A stretch of DNA of 12,995 nucleotides, taken from NCBI GenBank assembly GCA_023301645.1, contig JALZUH010000196.1:1-12995 (forward strand). Reading direction: 5' to 3'. A program made the position numbers and the translations under genes. Below the pieces are notes generated by a model. The model was not told the DNA's origin. It did no database searches and was given only the letters and a program-made list of their open reading frames with translations. This DNA is from Akkermansiaceae bacterium (GTDB lineage Bacteria; Verrucomicrobiota; Verrucomicrobiia; Verrucomicrobiales; Akkermansiaceae). Within the stretch, counting starts at the first letter, position 1; each line of letters begins with the position of its first letter. Positions 7,070-12,995 of the stretch are shown in pieces.

Positions 7070-7108
7070 AAAAAAACCCGCCCTAAGGAAAATACCATTG
7101 GGCGGGTT
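7070..7108 (-). terminator. Intrinsic terminator of the rplM-rpsI-small basic protein operon
   Basis: Reading the minus strand, AACCCGCCC (7108-7100) pairs perfectly with GGGCGGGTT (7083-7075) around a 16-base loop, and a run of U residues follows (7076-7070). This 9-bp GC-rich stem with a U tract is the clearest rho-independent terminator in the window. It lies 28 bases after the stop of the small basic protein gene, which supports that gene as the last of the operon. Confidence 0.92.
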
Positions 7109-7135
7109 GAAATGATTTTCTAGATAAACTCTAGA

Positions 7136-7291
7136 TTAGCCTTCTGGCTTGGTCTTAGGAAGGCCGATAGGGCTCTTACCTTCAGTCCACTGACCACGCT
7201 CCTTAAGAAGCTTGATACGCTCGAAGCGCTTGAGAACAGAACGCTTTCCGCCAGCACCGCCAGCGACCTTGAGAGATGAATGTTTTGACAT
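7136..7291 (-). CDS. Small basic protein of the Verrucomicrobia/Chlamydiae type
   Basis: A 51-residue, strongly basic protein: MSKHSSLKVAGGAGGKRSV, then LKRFERIKLLKERGQW, and an end of PIGLPKTKPEG. I recall this pattern (MSxHxSLK, RNVLKRxER, GLPKTKP) from the small basic protein family of Verrucomicrobia and Chlamydiae (NCBIfam TIGR04137, from memory). It is the best taxonomic marker in the window. The function is not established. The composition and the position 24 bases behind rpsI, before the shared terminator, suggest a ribosome- or rRNA-associated role; that is inference. The ATG at 7289-7291 is the only sensible start. Confidence 0.85.
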   Translation of the reverse strand: MSKHSSLKVAGGAGGKRSVLKRFERIKLLKERGQWTEGKSPIGLPKTKPEG

Positions 7292-7315
7292 GACTCTGTA
7301 TTGTAAATGGGTTGA

Positions 7316-7711
7316 TTAACGCTTAGAGAACTGGAACTTCTTACGTGCACCAGGCTGACCGTATTTCTTACGCTCTTTCTGACGTGGGTCACGACGCATA
7401 AGACCTGCTTCCTTGAGATCAGGACGAAGATCTTCGTCGAGCTCCACAAGAGAACGGGCGATACCAAGGCGGATTGCTCCAACCTGACCTGAACTACCTC
7501 CACCTTTAACAACGACTTTGACATCGAATTTGTTAACGAGCTTAGCCTTTTGGAATGGCTCGAGAACTAGGTTCTGGAGAGTTACAGTAGGAACGAACTC
7601 CTCGAAGCTACGGTTGTTGATAGTAATTCTGCCTGTTCCAGCCTTAAGCCAGACACGGGCTACGGAAGACTTGCGGCGACCTGTTGCGCAATATGTTGTT
7701 TCTTCACTCAT
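7316..7711 (-). CDS. rpsI: 30S ribosomal protein S9
   Basis: A 131-residue protein of normal S9 length. It begins with YCATGRRKSSVARVWLKAGTG, the family's N-terminal signature. The conserved GGGSSGQVGAIRLGIARSL segment lies in the middle and the basic tail ends KKFQFSKR. The last residues KR match the C-terminus that reaches the P-site tRNA in other ribosomes. rplM is 52 bases upstream, the usual L13-S9 pair. The start ATG is at 7709-7711, with an AT-rich leader and no Shine-Dalgarno sequence. Confidence 0.97.
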   Translation of the reverse strand: MSEETTYCATGRRKSSVARVWLKAGTGRITINNRSFEEFVPTVTLQNLVLEPFQKAKLVNKFDVKVVVKGGGSSGQVGAIRLGIARSLVELDEDLRPDLKEAGLMRRDPRQKERKKYGQPGARKKFQFSKR

Positions 7712-7763
7712 GAGATTTGTTTTTTGTAAAATATATTAAGTTATGCTAATTAAAGATGTTTAA

Positions 7764-8198
7764 TTAAGCGATTTCGTGAACTTCTGGCTGCTGTGCTTCG
7801 AACTTGTGCTCTGCTCCAACAACAACTTTGAGCTTCTTGTAGATAGCATCACCGAGTTTATTGTGAGGGATCATTCCGCGAACAGCACGCTCAAGAATGA
7901 GCTCAGGGCGCTTCTCACGAACTTTACGAGGAGTTTCCACTTTTTGGTTACCGACGTAACCAGTGTAACGAGTGTAAATCTTCTCAGATTCCTTATTACC
8001 ACTGAAGATAGCCTTTTCAGCATTTGTGATAACAACGTAGTCACCTGTGTCTACGTGTGGAGTAAAGATCACCTTATGCTTACCTCTCAGTAAGATTGCA
8101 GCTTCCTTTGCGACTTGACCGACTACCTTATCGGCAGCGTCGATCACATACCATTTGCGCTCAACTTCTTGAGCTTTGGCTGAAAATGTTTTTTTCAT
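7764..8198 (-). CDS. rplM: 50S ribosomal protein L13
   Basis: A 144-residue protein matching L13 over its full length. It has KWYVIDAADKVVGQVAKEAAILLRGK near the N-terminus, DTGDYVVITNAEK, the YTRYTGYVG segment, and ERAVRGMIPHNKLG, the L13 signature region. It is the first gene of the rplM-rpsI-small basic protein operon. The start ATG (8196-8198) has no Shine-Dalgarno sequence. A perfect 14-bp palindrome lies 55 bases upstream and may mark its control region. Confidence 0.97.
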   Translation of the reverse strand: MKKTFSAKAQEVERKWYVIDAADKVVGQVAKEAAILLRGKHKVIFTPHVDTGDYVVITNAEKAIFSGNKESEKIYTRYTGYVGNQKVETPRKVREKRPELILERAVRGMIPHNKLGDAIYKKLKVVVGAEHKFEAQQPEVHEIA

Positions 8199-8253
8199 AG
8201 TGTATTAATAAGTAATGAGCGTTGAGCCTTATGCTATGAAGCTTTGTTACTGC

Positions 8254-8267
8254 TCTCACATGTGAGA
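8254..8267. promoter_or_regulatory. Perfect 14-bp palindrome upstream of rplM, possible operator
   Basis: TCTCACA followed directly by TGTGAGA is a perfect 14-bp palindrome without spacer. It is 56 bases before the rplM start and 265 before the glycosidase-like gene. The half-site order is TCACA then TGTGA, the reverse of a CRP box, so it is not a CRP site. A homodimeric regulator site is plausible; which regulator cannot be told. Confidence 0.4.
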
Positions 8268-8315
8268 AATGCAGATCAAACCATCAAAACAAGAGGCTTT
8301 AGCACTTGTTTCCCA

Positions 8316-8344
8316 GGATAGCGATTACTATCCACCCTTTTTAG
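8316..8344 (+). repeat. Hairpin plus T run in the rplM/glycosidase divergent gap
   Basis: GGATAG (8316-8321) pairs with CTATCC (8328-8333) around the loop CGATTA, followed four bases later by a T run (8338-8342). It looks like a weak plus-strand terminator, but no gene ends just before it. The rest of the 333-base gap 8199-8531 shows no ORF or RNA gene I can support. The gap must hold divergent promoters for rplM and the glycosidase-like gene, which I could not place with confidence. Confidence 0.3.
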
Positions 8345-8531
8345 AGGGGCGCGCAAGCTATGAACGCAACCAACGATTGTCAACGCAAATCTAGAGAAAT
8401 GCCCAAAGCCATGCATCGAAGATGCTCCCCCGCAGATTACCACCTAAGCAAAGCTCAAAAAAGTCCTATCATTTGAAACAACCCCTTGTTAGAAACAGTA
8501 ACACTAGCTCAACACTAAGTTTCTTTTCCAA

Positions 8532-9599
8532 ATGATATTCAAACAACTACTCAAGGCTACTATCACTATAGCAGCAGCCACCACAGCAACCGCTCTCACC
8601 CAAGCTGAGCAGACTGCCACCCCAAACCAAGTAGCAGTGACTATCGAAGACTCCAACTTCGTCAAATCACACACACCCAGCTCCTTTATCCTACCATCAC
8701 CAGAAGGCACTTGGACATGGGGCATGGCACCTATCTACGATGACCAAGGCAAGGTTCACCTCTTCAACTCCATCATCGATAAAAAAGGCTCATGGATTAA
8801 AAACAGTAAAATCGTGCACTGGGTAGCAGACCAGCCAGAAGGCCCATACACTCTTATTGGTGACGTCTTCGTCAGCCCCGACGCCAGCTATCACAACCCT
8901 CAAATTTCAAAAGTAGGTGACACCTACGTGCTCGTATTCCTTCTTAATCGACACAATGACGCCAATGGATCAAAGCAAGAAGTCGGCATAGCTACGGCTA
9001 AATCACTCACTGGCCCGTGGAAAGAAAGCCCACACAACCCTATCATCACAGCGACGAAACAAAACGGCAACCACGCATCCAACCCCACCTTCGTAGCCGC
9101 ACCTGACGGCAAATACCGCATTTATCACAAAATCTTTAACGGCTCACGCAAGCTAGGGAAAAGAGAAATCGCCCTCTCTATGAGTGACAATATCGAAGGC
9201 CCTTACGAGCGACACTCCGAAAAGCCCGTCCTCAGCTACGCCAAGCAGGGAGTCGACATCGAAGACCCTTATGCATTTATGTATAAGGGCATGTATTACA
9301 TGATCCTAGAAGACCGCCAAAACGTCAAAGCGATGCTTGAAGGAAAACCTGAGACCAACGCAGCCGATGGCGGCTTCCGACCAGGCCTCATCTACCAATC
9401 CAAGGACGGACTGGACTGGGGCATCCCTAAAGTAGGATACAGAACCAATAAAACCTACTTCGGCCATGAGCTAGCTCGCAGCGAGCGACCAAGCATCCTC
9501 TGGAAGGATGGCAAGCCTGACTACCTCTACCTAGCATGCCACGACGAAGACTCCACAGCGGGTTATATTTTAAAGATAAATAACTGGGAGGGCGAGTAA
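8532..9599 (+). CDS. Secreted five-bladed beta-propeller glycoside-hydrolase-like protein (GH43/GH117-type fold)
   Basis: A 355-residue protein with a probable signal peptide at about 1-26 (basic MIFKQLLK, hydrophobic core, ALTQA-EQ), so it is probably exported to the periplasm or outside. The mature part shows repeated propeller-blade patterns: WGMAPIYDDQGKVHLF (64-79), ADQPEGPYT (99-107), SYHNPQISKVGDTYVLVF (119-136), KSLTGPWKES, DGKYRIYHKIF, DIEDPYAFMYKGMYYMI (242-258) and ERPSILWKDGKPDYLYLA (318-335). These are typical of the GH43/GH32/GH117-like families that remove sugars from plant or algal polysaccharides. I cannot name the family or substrate. Asp245 in IEDP and Asp66-region acids are candidates for active-site residues but unproven. 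The gene stands alone, divergent from rplM; no sulfatase, transporter or other polysaccharide gene is nearby. Confidence 0.7.
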   Translation: MIFKQLLKATITIAAATTATALTQAEQTATPNQVAVTIEDSNFVKSHTPSSFILPSPEGTWTWGMAPIYDDQGKVHLFNSIIDKKGSWIKNSKIVHWVADQPEGPYTLIGDVFVSPDASYHNPQISKVGDTYVLVFLLNRHNDANGSKQEVGIATAKSLTGPWKESPHNPIITATKQNGNHASNPTFVAAPDGKYRIYHKIFNGSRKLGKREIALSMSDNIEGPYERHSEKPVLSYAKQGVDIEDPYAFMYKGMYYMILEDRQNVKAMLEGKPETNAADGGFRPGLIYQSKDGLDWGIPKVGYRTNKTYFGHELARSERPSILWKDGKPDYLYLACHDEDSTAGYILKINNWEGE

Positions 9600-9663
9600 G
9601 AGCACCCATTGTGAAATTCATCCTTGAAAATAAGCTATCAAGCTTCATCTTTAAGCGACAAGA

Positions 9664-9755
9664 CAGGGGAGTCCTACTACCATCGGACTGAGAATCTTCA
9701 CCACATGAAGTAAACCCTCCGAACCTGACAACGGGTCATGCCGCCGCAGGGAGCT
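9664..9755 (+). promoter_or_regulatory. TPP riboswitch (THI element) in the thiC leader
   Basis: The conserved aptamer parts are all present: AGGGG (P2 5' side), AGTCC pairing with GGACT (P3), CTGAGA directly after P3, an extra CTTCA/TGAAG stem (P3a), ACCC (P2 3' side), GAACCTGA (P4), a short CGG/CCG P5, and GCAGGGAG closing P4 (CCTG 9724-9727 with CAGG 9747-9750). This aptamer binds thiamin diphosphate and represses thiamin genes when it is plentiful. P1 is not obvious. A possible promoter is TTGAAA (9624-9629), 17 bases, ATCTTT (9647-9652), but it is weak. An intrinsic terminator follows 114 bases downstream. Confidence 0.95.
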
Positions 9756-9868
9756 CGAAGCTCACTAACATAGCAATATGGAAAGTAGCCACATGTAAAG
9801 TCGCTGTTATATATAGTAAACTGAGTAAAATCAGCTAGCTAGATCAGCCACTCATACCCATTCGATCT

Positions 9869-9902
9869 GCCTGCCCGCATCCCCATGTCGGCAGGCTTTT
9901 TT
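9869..9902 (+). terminator. Intrinsic terminator between the TPP aptamer and thiC
   Basis: GCCTGCC (9869-9875) pairs with GGCAGGC (9890-9896) around a 14-base loop and is followed by six T. Its place between aptamer and thiC, 49 bases before the start codon, makes it the likely output of the riboswitch. CCTGC of its 5' arm could instead pair with GCAGG (9746-9750) of the aptamer, which would be an antiterminator when TPP is absent; this is inference. Confidence 0.88.
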
Positions 9903-9951
9903 ATTTTCAAAAACAACACCTACTCATCGTAACACTCATTCACAGCTAATC

Positions 9952-12060
9952 ATGATCACTCCAAACGACGACGGCATCACGCCAGAAAACTCCAAGCAAC
10001 GCAGCGACTACACCGGTAACTTCGTCGAAGACATCGACAACTCCGAAGAGCTCGAAGCTATGGAGAAAGACCCTACCATCTTCCCTAACTCTACTCGTAT
10101 TTACATCGATGGTGAAATCCACCCGTTTATTAAAGTGCCCATGCGCGAGATCCGCCTCTCCGACACCGAGCACGCCAATGGTCGCGTCGAGGAAAACCCA
10201 CCTATCCGCGTATACGACTGCTCCGGCCCATGGGGAGACCCTGACTTCAAGGGCAACGTCCGAGAAGGTCTACCCGCCGTTCGTCGTGACTGGATCATGG
10301 ACCGTGGAGACGTCGAAGAATACGAAGGTCGTCAGGAAAAGGCCATCGACAACGGTTACCTCTCAGAAGTCCACGCAGAGAAGTATAACGAAAACAAGGA
10401 TGCCAAAAACAAGCTCAAGCAATACCCCGGCCTCAAGCGAAAGCCAGTCCGCGCGACAGACCACCCAGTGACTCAGAAATGGTATGCCGACCAAGGCATT
10501 ATCACACCAGAAATGGAATACATCGCCATCCGTGAGAACATGGGGCGCAAAGAAGTATTTAAAACCATCTGCGACACCTACCCTAATCTCCAAGACCTCC
10601 CTGAGGACGCCTCAGACTTCGTCAAGCAAATGTGCTCCACACCAGATGGCTACGAAATGCCGCGCCCATCTGAAATCGACCCGTTTAAGCAAGTCTCGCG
10701 CAATGCCATGAATCACCAGCACCCGGGTCAGTCATTCGGAGCTGTCATCCCCGATCTCATCACCGCTGAATACGTCCGCTCAGAAGTAGCACGAGGCCGT
10801 GCGATCATCCCTCTTAATGTCAACCACCCCGAGAACGAGCCAATGATCATTGGCCGTAACTTCCTCGTAAAGATCAATGCTAACATCGGCAACTCCGCAG
10901 TAGCATCCACTATCGACGAAGAAGTAGAAAAAATGCAGTGGTCGACCAAGTGGGGAGCTGACACCGTCATGGACCTATCGACAGGAAAGAACATCCACGC
11001 CACCCGCGAATGGATCCTGCGTAATTCAGCTGTCCCTATCGGCACCGTCCCCATTTATCAGGCACTTGAAAAGGTAAACGGAAAGATCGAAGACCTCACA
11101 TGGGAGCTCTACCGCGACACCCTCATCGAGCAAGCCGAGCAAGGAGTCGACTACTTCACCATCCACGCTGGAGTGCTACTTCGCTTCGTCCCTCACACAG
11201 CCCGCCGCATGACAGGTATCGTCTCACGTGGTGGCTCCATCATGGCGAAGTGGTGTCTGTCCCATCAGAAGGAAAACTTCCTCTATACACACTGGGATGA
11301 AATCTGTGATATCTGCGCAGCATACGACGTCAGCTTCTCCATCGGTGACGGCCTACGCCCCGGCTCCATCGCTGACGCTAATGACTACGCCCAGCTAGCT
11401 GAGCTAGAAATCCAAGGTGAGCTCACCACCCGTGCATGGGCAAAAAGCTGCCAAGTCATGAATGAAGGCCCGGGTCACGTCCCGCTCCACCTCATCCAAG
11501 AAAACATGCAGAAGCAGATCGAATGGTGCCACGAAGCCCCATTCTACACGCTAGGGCCACTCACCACTGACATTGCCCCCGGATATGACCACATCACCTC
11601 AGGTATTGGCGCTGCTAATATCGGCTGGTATGGATGTGCGATGCTCTGCTACGTCACGCCTAAGGAGCACCTCGGCCTGCCTAACCGTGACGACGTCCGC
11701 GAAGGAGTTATCACCTACAAGATCGCCGCTCACGCAGCTGACCTTGCCAAAGGCCACCCCGCAGCACAAGAGCGCGACAATGCGATCTCCAAAGCCCGCT
11801 TTGAATTCCGCTGGCGCGACCAGTTCGCACTCGGACTCGACCCTGCACGTGCAGTCGACTACCACGATGAAACTCTCCCTGCAGAAGGTGCCAAAACTGC
11901 CCATTTCTGCTCCATGTGTGGACCTACATTCTGCTCGATGAAAATCACAGCAGACGTCCGTAAATATGCCGAAGAGAACGGCTTCACCGAAGAAGCAGCT
12001 AAGGAAAAAGGCACGGAAGAACTCGCCAAGGAATACTCACAAAACCAGCCATCTGCATAA
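9952..12060 (+). CDS. thiC: Phosphomethylpyrimidine synthase ThiC
   Basis: ThiC is a radical-SAM enzyme that rearranges 5-aminoimidazole ribotide into HMP-phosphate, the pyrimidine half of thiamin. The 702-residue protein has the N-terminal ThiC-associated domain with FPNSTRIYIDGEIHPFIKVPMREI (about residues 45-67) and VYDCSGPWGDP. The barrel follows with NVNHPENEPMIIGRNFLVKINANIGNSA, DLSTGKNIHATREWILRNS, GTVPIYQAL, SRGGSIMAKW, NEGPGHVP and GPLTTDIAPGYDHITSGIGAA. Near the C-terminus Cys653, Cys656 and Cys661 form the CX2CX4C motif that holds the [4Fe-4S] cluster. It is somewhat longer than the approximately 630 residues of E. coli ThiC, with an inserted charged stretch around residues 120-165. 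It is controlled by the TPP riboswitch and terminator before it and forms a transcription unit with the phosphatase behind it. Confidence 0.98.
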   Translation: MITPNDDGITPENSKQRSDYTGNFVEDIDNSEELEAMEKDPTIFPNSTRIYIDGEIHPFIKVPMREIRLSDTEHANGRVEENPPIRVYDCSGPWGDPDFKGNVREGLPAVRRDWIMDRGDVEEYEGRQEKAIDNGYLSEVHAEKYNENKDAKNKLKQYPGLKRKPVRATDHPVTQKWYADQGIITPEMEYIAIRENMGRKEVFKTICDTYPNLQDLPEDASDFVKQMCSTPDGYEMPRPSEIDPFKQVSRNAMNHQHPGQSFGAVIPDLITAEYVRSEVARGRAIIPLNVNHPENEPMIIGRNFLVKINANIGNSAVASTIDEEVEKMQWSTKWGADTVMDLSTGKNIHATREWILRNSAVPIGTVPIYQALEKVNGKIEDLTWELYRDTLIEQAEQGVDYFTIHAGVLLRFVPHTARRMTGIVSRGGSIMAKWCLSHQKENFLYTHWDEICDICAAYDVSFSIGDGLRPGSIADANDYAQLAELEIQGELTTRAWAKSCQVMNEGPGHVPLHLIQENMQKQIEWCHEAPFYTLGPLTTDIAPGYDHITSGIGAANIGWYGCAMLCYVTPKEHLGLPNRDDVREGVITYKIAAHAADLAKGHPAAQERDNAISKARFEFRWRDQFALGLDPARAVDYHDETLPAEGAKTAHFCSMCGPTFCSMKITADVRKYAEENGFTEEAAKEKGTEELAKEYSQNQPSA

Positions 12061-12062
12061 CC

Positions 12063-12812
12063 GTGAGCTACCTAAAAACAGCCAAGCAAGCCGCCACCCA
12101 AGCAGGAGCATTCCTCAAGGGTAACTTCGGCAAGGCCATGGAAGTCGACGAGGCCAAGCACCATGACATCAAGCTAGCACTCGATAAGGAAAGCCAAGAC
12201 CTCATCACCCGCATCATCCTAGATGAATTCCCAGACCACGCCATCTACGGCGAGGAAGGAATCGCAGGTGACCAGAGCAGTGACTACCAGTGGATTGTTG
12301 ACCCTATCGACGGCACAGTAAACTTCTTCTACGGCATCCCCCACTATTGTGTATCCATCGCACTTCGCCATCAGGGCGAGATTATTGTCGGTGTCATCTA
12401 CGACCCCAGCAGTGATGAGCTATGGGAAGTTGAAAAAGGAGGTAAAGCCCTGCTCAATGGAGTTGAAATCTCTGTTAGCCCGCGCACCAAGATCGAAGAA
12501 TCCATCCTCTTTGTAGGATGCGGTAAGGATGAAAAAACGATGAAGTCTGGACTCGATCGATTCCACCGAGCATCGAAGCGCGCTCGCAAGATGCGCATGA
12601 TGGGAAGTGCAGCCCTCGGCATGGCATACATCGCCTCGGGAAGAATGGACGCCTATGTTGAATCCAGGATCTCCCTCTGGGATATCGCCGCCGGCCAGCT
12701 CCTCGTAGAAACAGCAGGAGGCAAGGTTTCCCTCACCGCCCTCGACAGTGTAAAAGACGGCTACTCCATCGTAGCCAGTAACGCCAAGATCCCTATCGAG
12801 GAGATCTTGTAA
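12063..12812 (+). CDS. Inositol-monophosphatase-family phosphatase, co-transcribed with thiC
   Basis: A 249-residue protein with the metal-dependent IMPase motifs: GEE (Glu64, Glu65), WIVDPIDGTVNF (Asp80, Asp83) and LWDIAAG (Asp207). Family members hydrolyse inositol phosphates, fructose bisphosphate, PAP or other small phosphates, so the substrate cannot be read from the motifs. The start is GTG at 12063, two bases behind the thiC stop, so translation is probably coupled and expression falls under the TPP riboswitch. From this position it could act in the thiamin pathway, for example on thiamin phosphate, but it may equally be a SuhB-like housekeeping enzyme. Motifs are intact and length is normal. 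Confidence 0.9.
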   Translation: MSYLKTAKQAATQAGAFLKGNFGKAMEVDEAKHHDIKLALDKESQDLITRIILDEFPDHAIYGEEGIAGDQSSDYQWIVDPIDGTVNFFYGIPHYCVSIALRHQGEIIVGVIYDPSSDELWEVEKGGKALLNGVEISVSPRTKIEESILFVGCGKDEKTMKSGLDRFHRASKRARKMRMMGSAALGMAYIASGRMDAYVESRISLWDIAAGQLLVETAGGKVSLTALDSVKDGYSIVASNAKIPIEEIL

Positions 12813-12826
12813 TCACTCATCATGGC

Positions 12827-12863
12827 GCACTATCGACTCGTTCTCCGATCTAGTCGATAGTGC
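12827..12863. terminator. Perfect 12-bp hairpin behind the thiC operon
   Basis: GCACTATCGACT (12827-12838) pairs with AGTCGATAGTGC (12852-12863) around a 13-base loop. It starts 15 bases after the phosphatase stop. No T run follows on either strand, so it is not a standard rho-independent terminator. It may protect the transcript's 3' end or assist termination. The core TAGTCGAT recurs at 12899-12906. Confidence 0.5.
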
Positions 12864-12943
12864 CAATGCCTACCTAAAGTCACGGCAGCTACCTACTTAG
12901 TCGATCCTGAAAAAGGCTCTCATCCTTGTAGTGTCTAAGCACC

Positions 12944-12969
12944 CACACTGAAAAAGTGTGTTCTAATTT
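12944..12969 (+). terminator. Possible second terminator hairpin at the right edge
   Basis: CACACT (12944-12949) pairs with AGTGTG (12955-12960) around loop GAAAA, followed by TTCTAATTT. The stem is 6 bp and the T tract is interrupted, so it is only a candidate. No ORF is visible between the phosphatase and the window end. Confidence 0.4.
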
Positions 12970-12995
12970 GCAAGAAAGTATCGCGCTGGCAGTCA

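Noticed and set aside
7120..7524. 134-codon minus-strand frame across rpsI and the small basic protein gene
   Set aside because: It is out of frame with S9 and with the small basic protein, both of which have clear family matches.
9952..12060. Several open frames of 65-122 codons on both strands inside thiC
   Set aside because: All overlap the conserved ThiC frame and show no independent motif; the gene's GC-rich third positions keep other frames open.

Overview
The window looks like chromosomal DNA from a member of the Verrucomicrobiota (PVC group). The best clue is a 51-residue small basic protein directly behind rplM-rpsI. As I recall, its family is restricted to Verrucomicrobia and Chlamydiae, and it ends in the typical GLPKTKP segment. 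Shine-Dalgarno sequences are almost absent before the clear starts. I see no insertion sequence, CRISPR array, tRNA, rRNA or phage gene. Most genes are housekeeping.

Layout. The left edge holds the first 32 codons of rplS (L19), minus strand. Next come two minus-strand membrane genes: a protein resembling the Lit/DUF1461 lipoprotein transacylases (390-1052) and an unrecognised 133-residue protein whose frame continues past an amber codon. On the plus strand follow miaB and a six-helix membrane protein. Convergent to these are acs and, upstream of it, an RsuA/RluB-type pseudouridine synthase, both minus. Then comes the rplM-rpsI-small basic protein operon (minus), ending in a clear intrinsic terminator. 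A secreted beta-propeller glycoside-hydrolase-like gene stands alone on the plus strand. The right end is a thiamin unit: TPP riboswitch, intrinsic terminator, thiC, and an inositol-monophosphatase-family gene 2 bases behind it.

Main finding. The miaB frame opens at 1690, not at the later ATG 1726, and contains an in-frame TGA at 1720-1722. The TGA sits exactly where MiaB proteins carry the first cysteine ligand of their auxiliary [4Fe-4S] cluster (the TYGCQMN motif). Just downstream (1730-1766) lies a two-part stem-loop with a 7-bp upper stem and an AGGUU loop, closely resembling the apex of the E. coli fdhF SECIS. The upper stem uses the only CGG among 30 arginine codons of the gene. This suggests a selenocysteine-containing MiaB tRNA methylthiotransferase, with an opal-reading tRNA-Cys or a sequencing error as the main alternatives. 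MiaB modifies A37 of tRNAs that read U-starting codons, including UGA, so self-regulation through UGA decoding is a further possibility.

Other points: a possible long-range antiterminator in the thiC leader, a phosphatase inside a TPP-controlled operon that could supply a thiamin phosphatase step, the Lit-like protein in a diderm lineage, and several unexplained inverted repeats.
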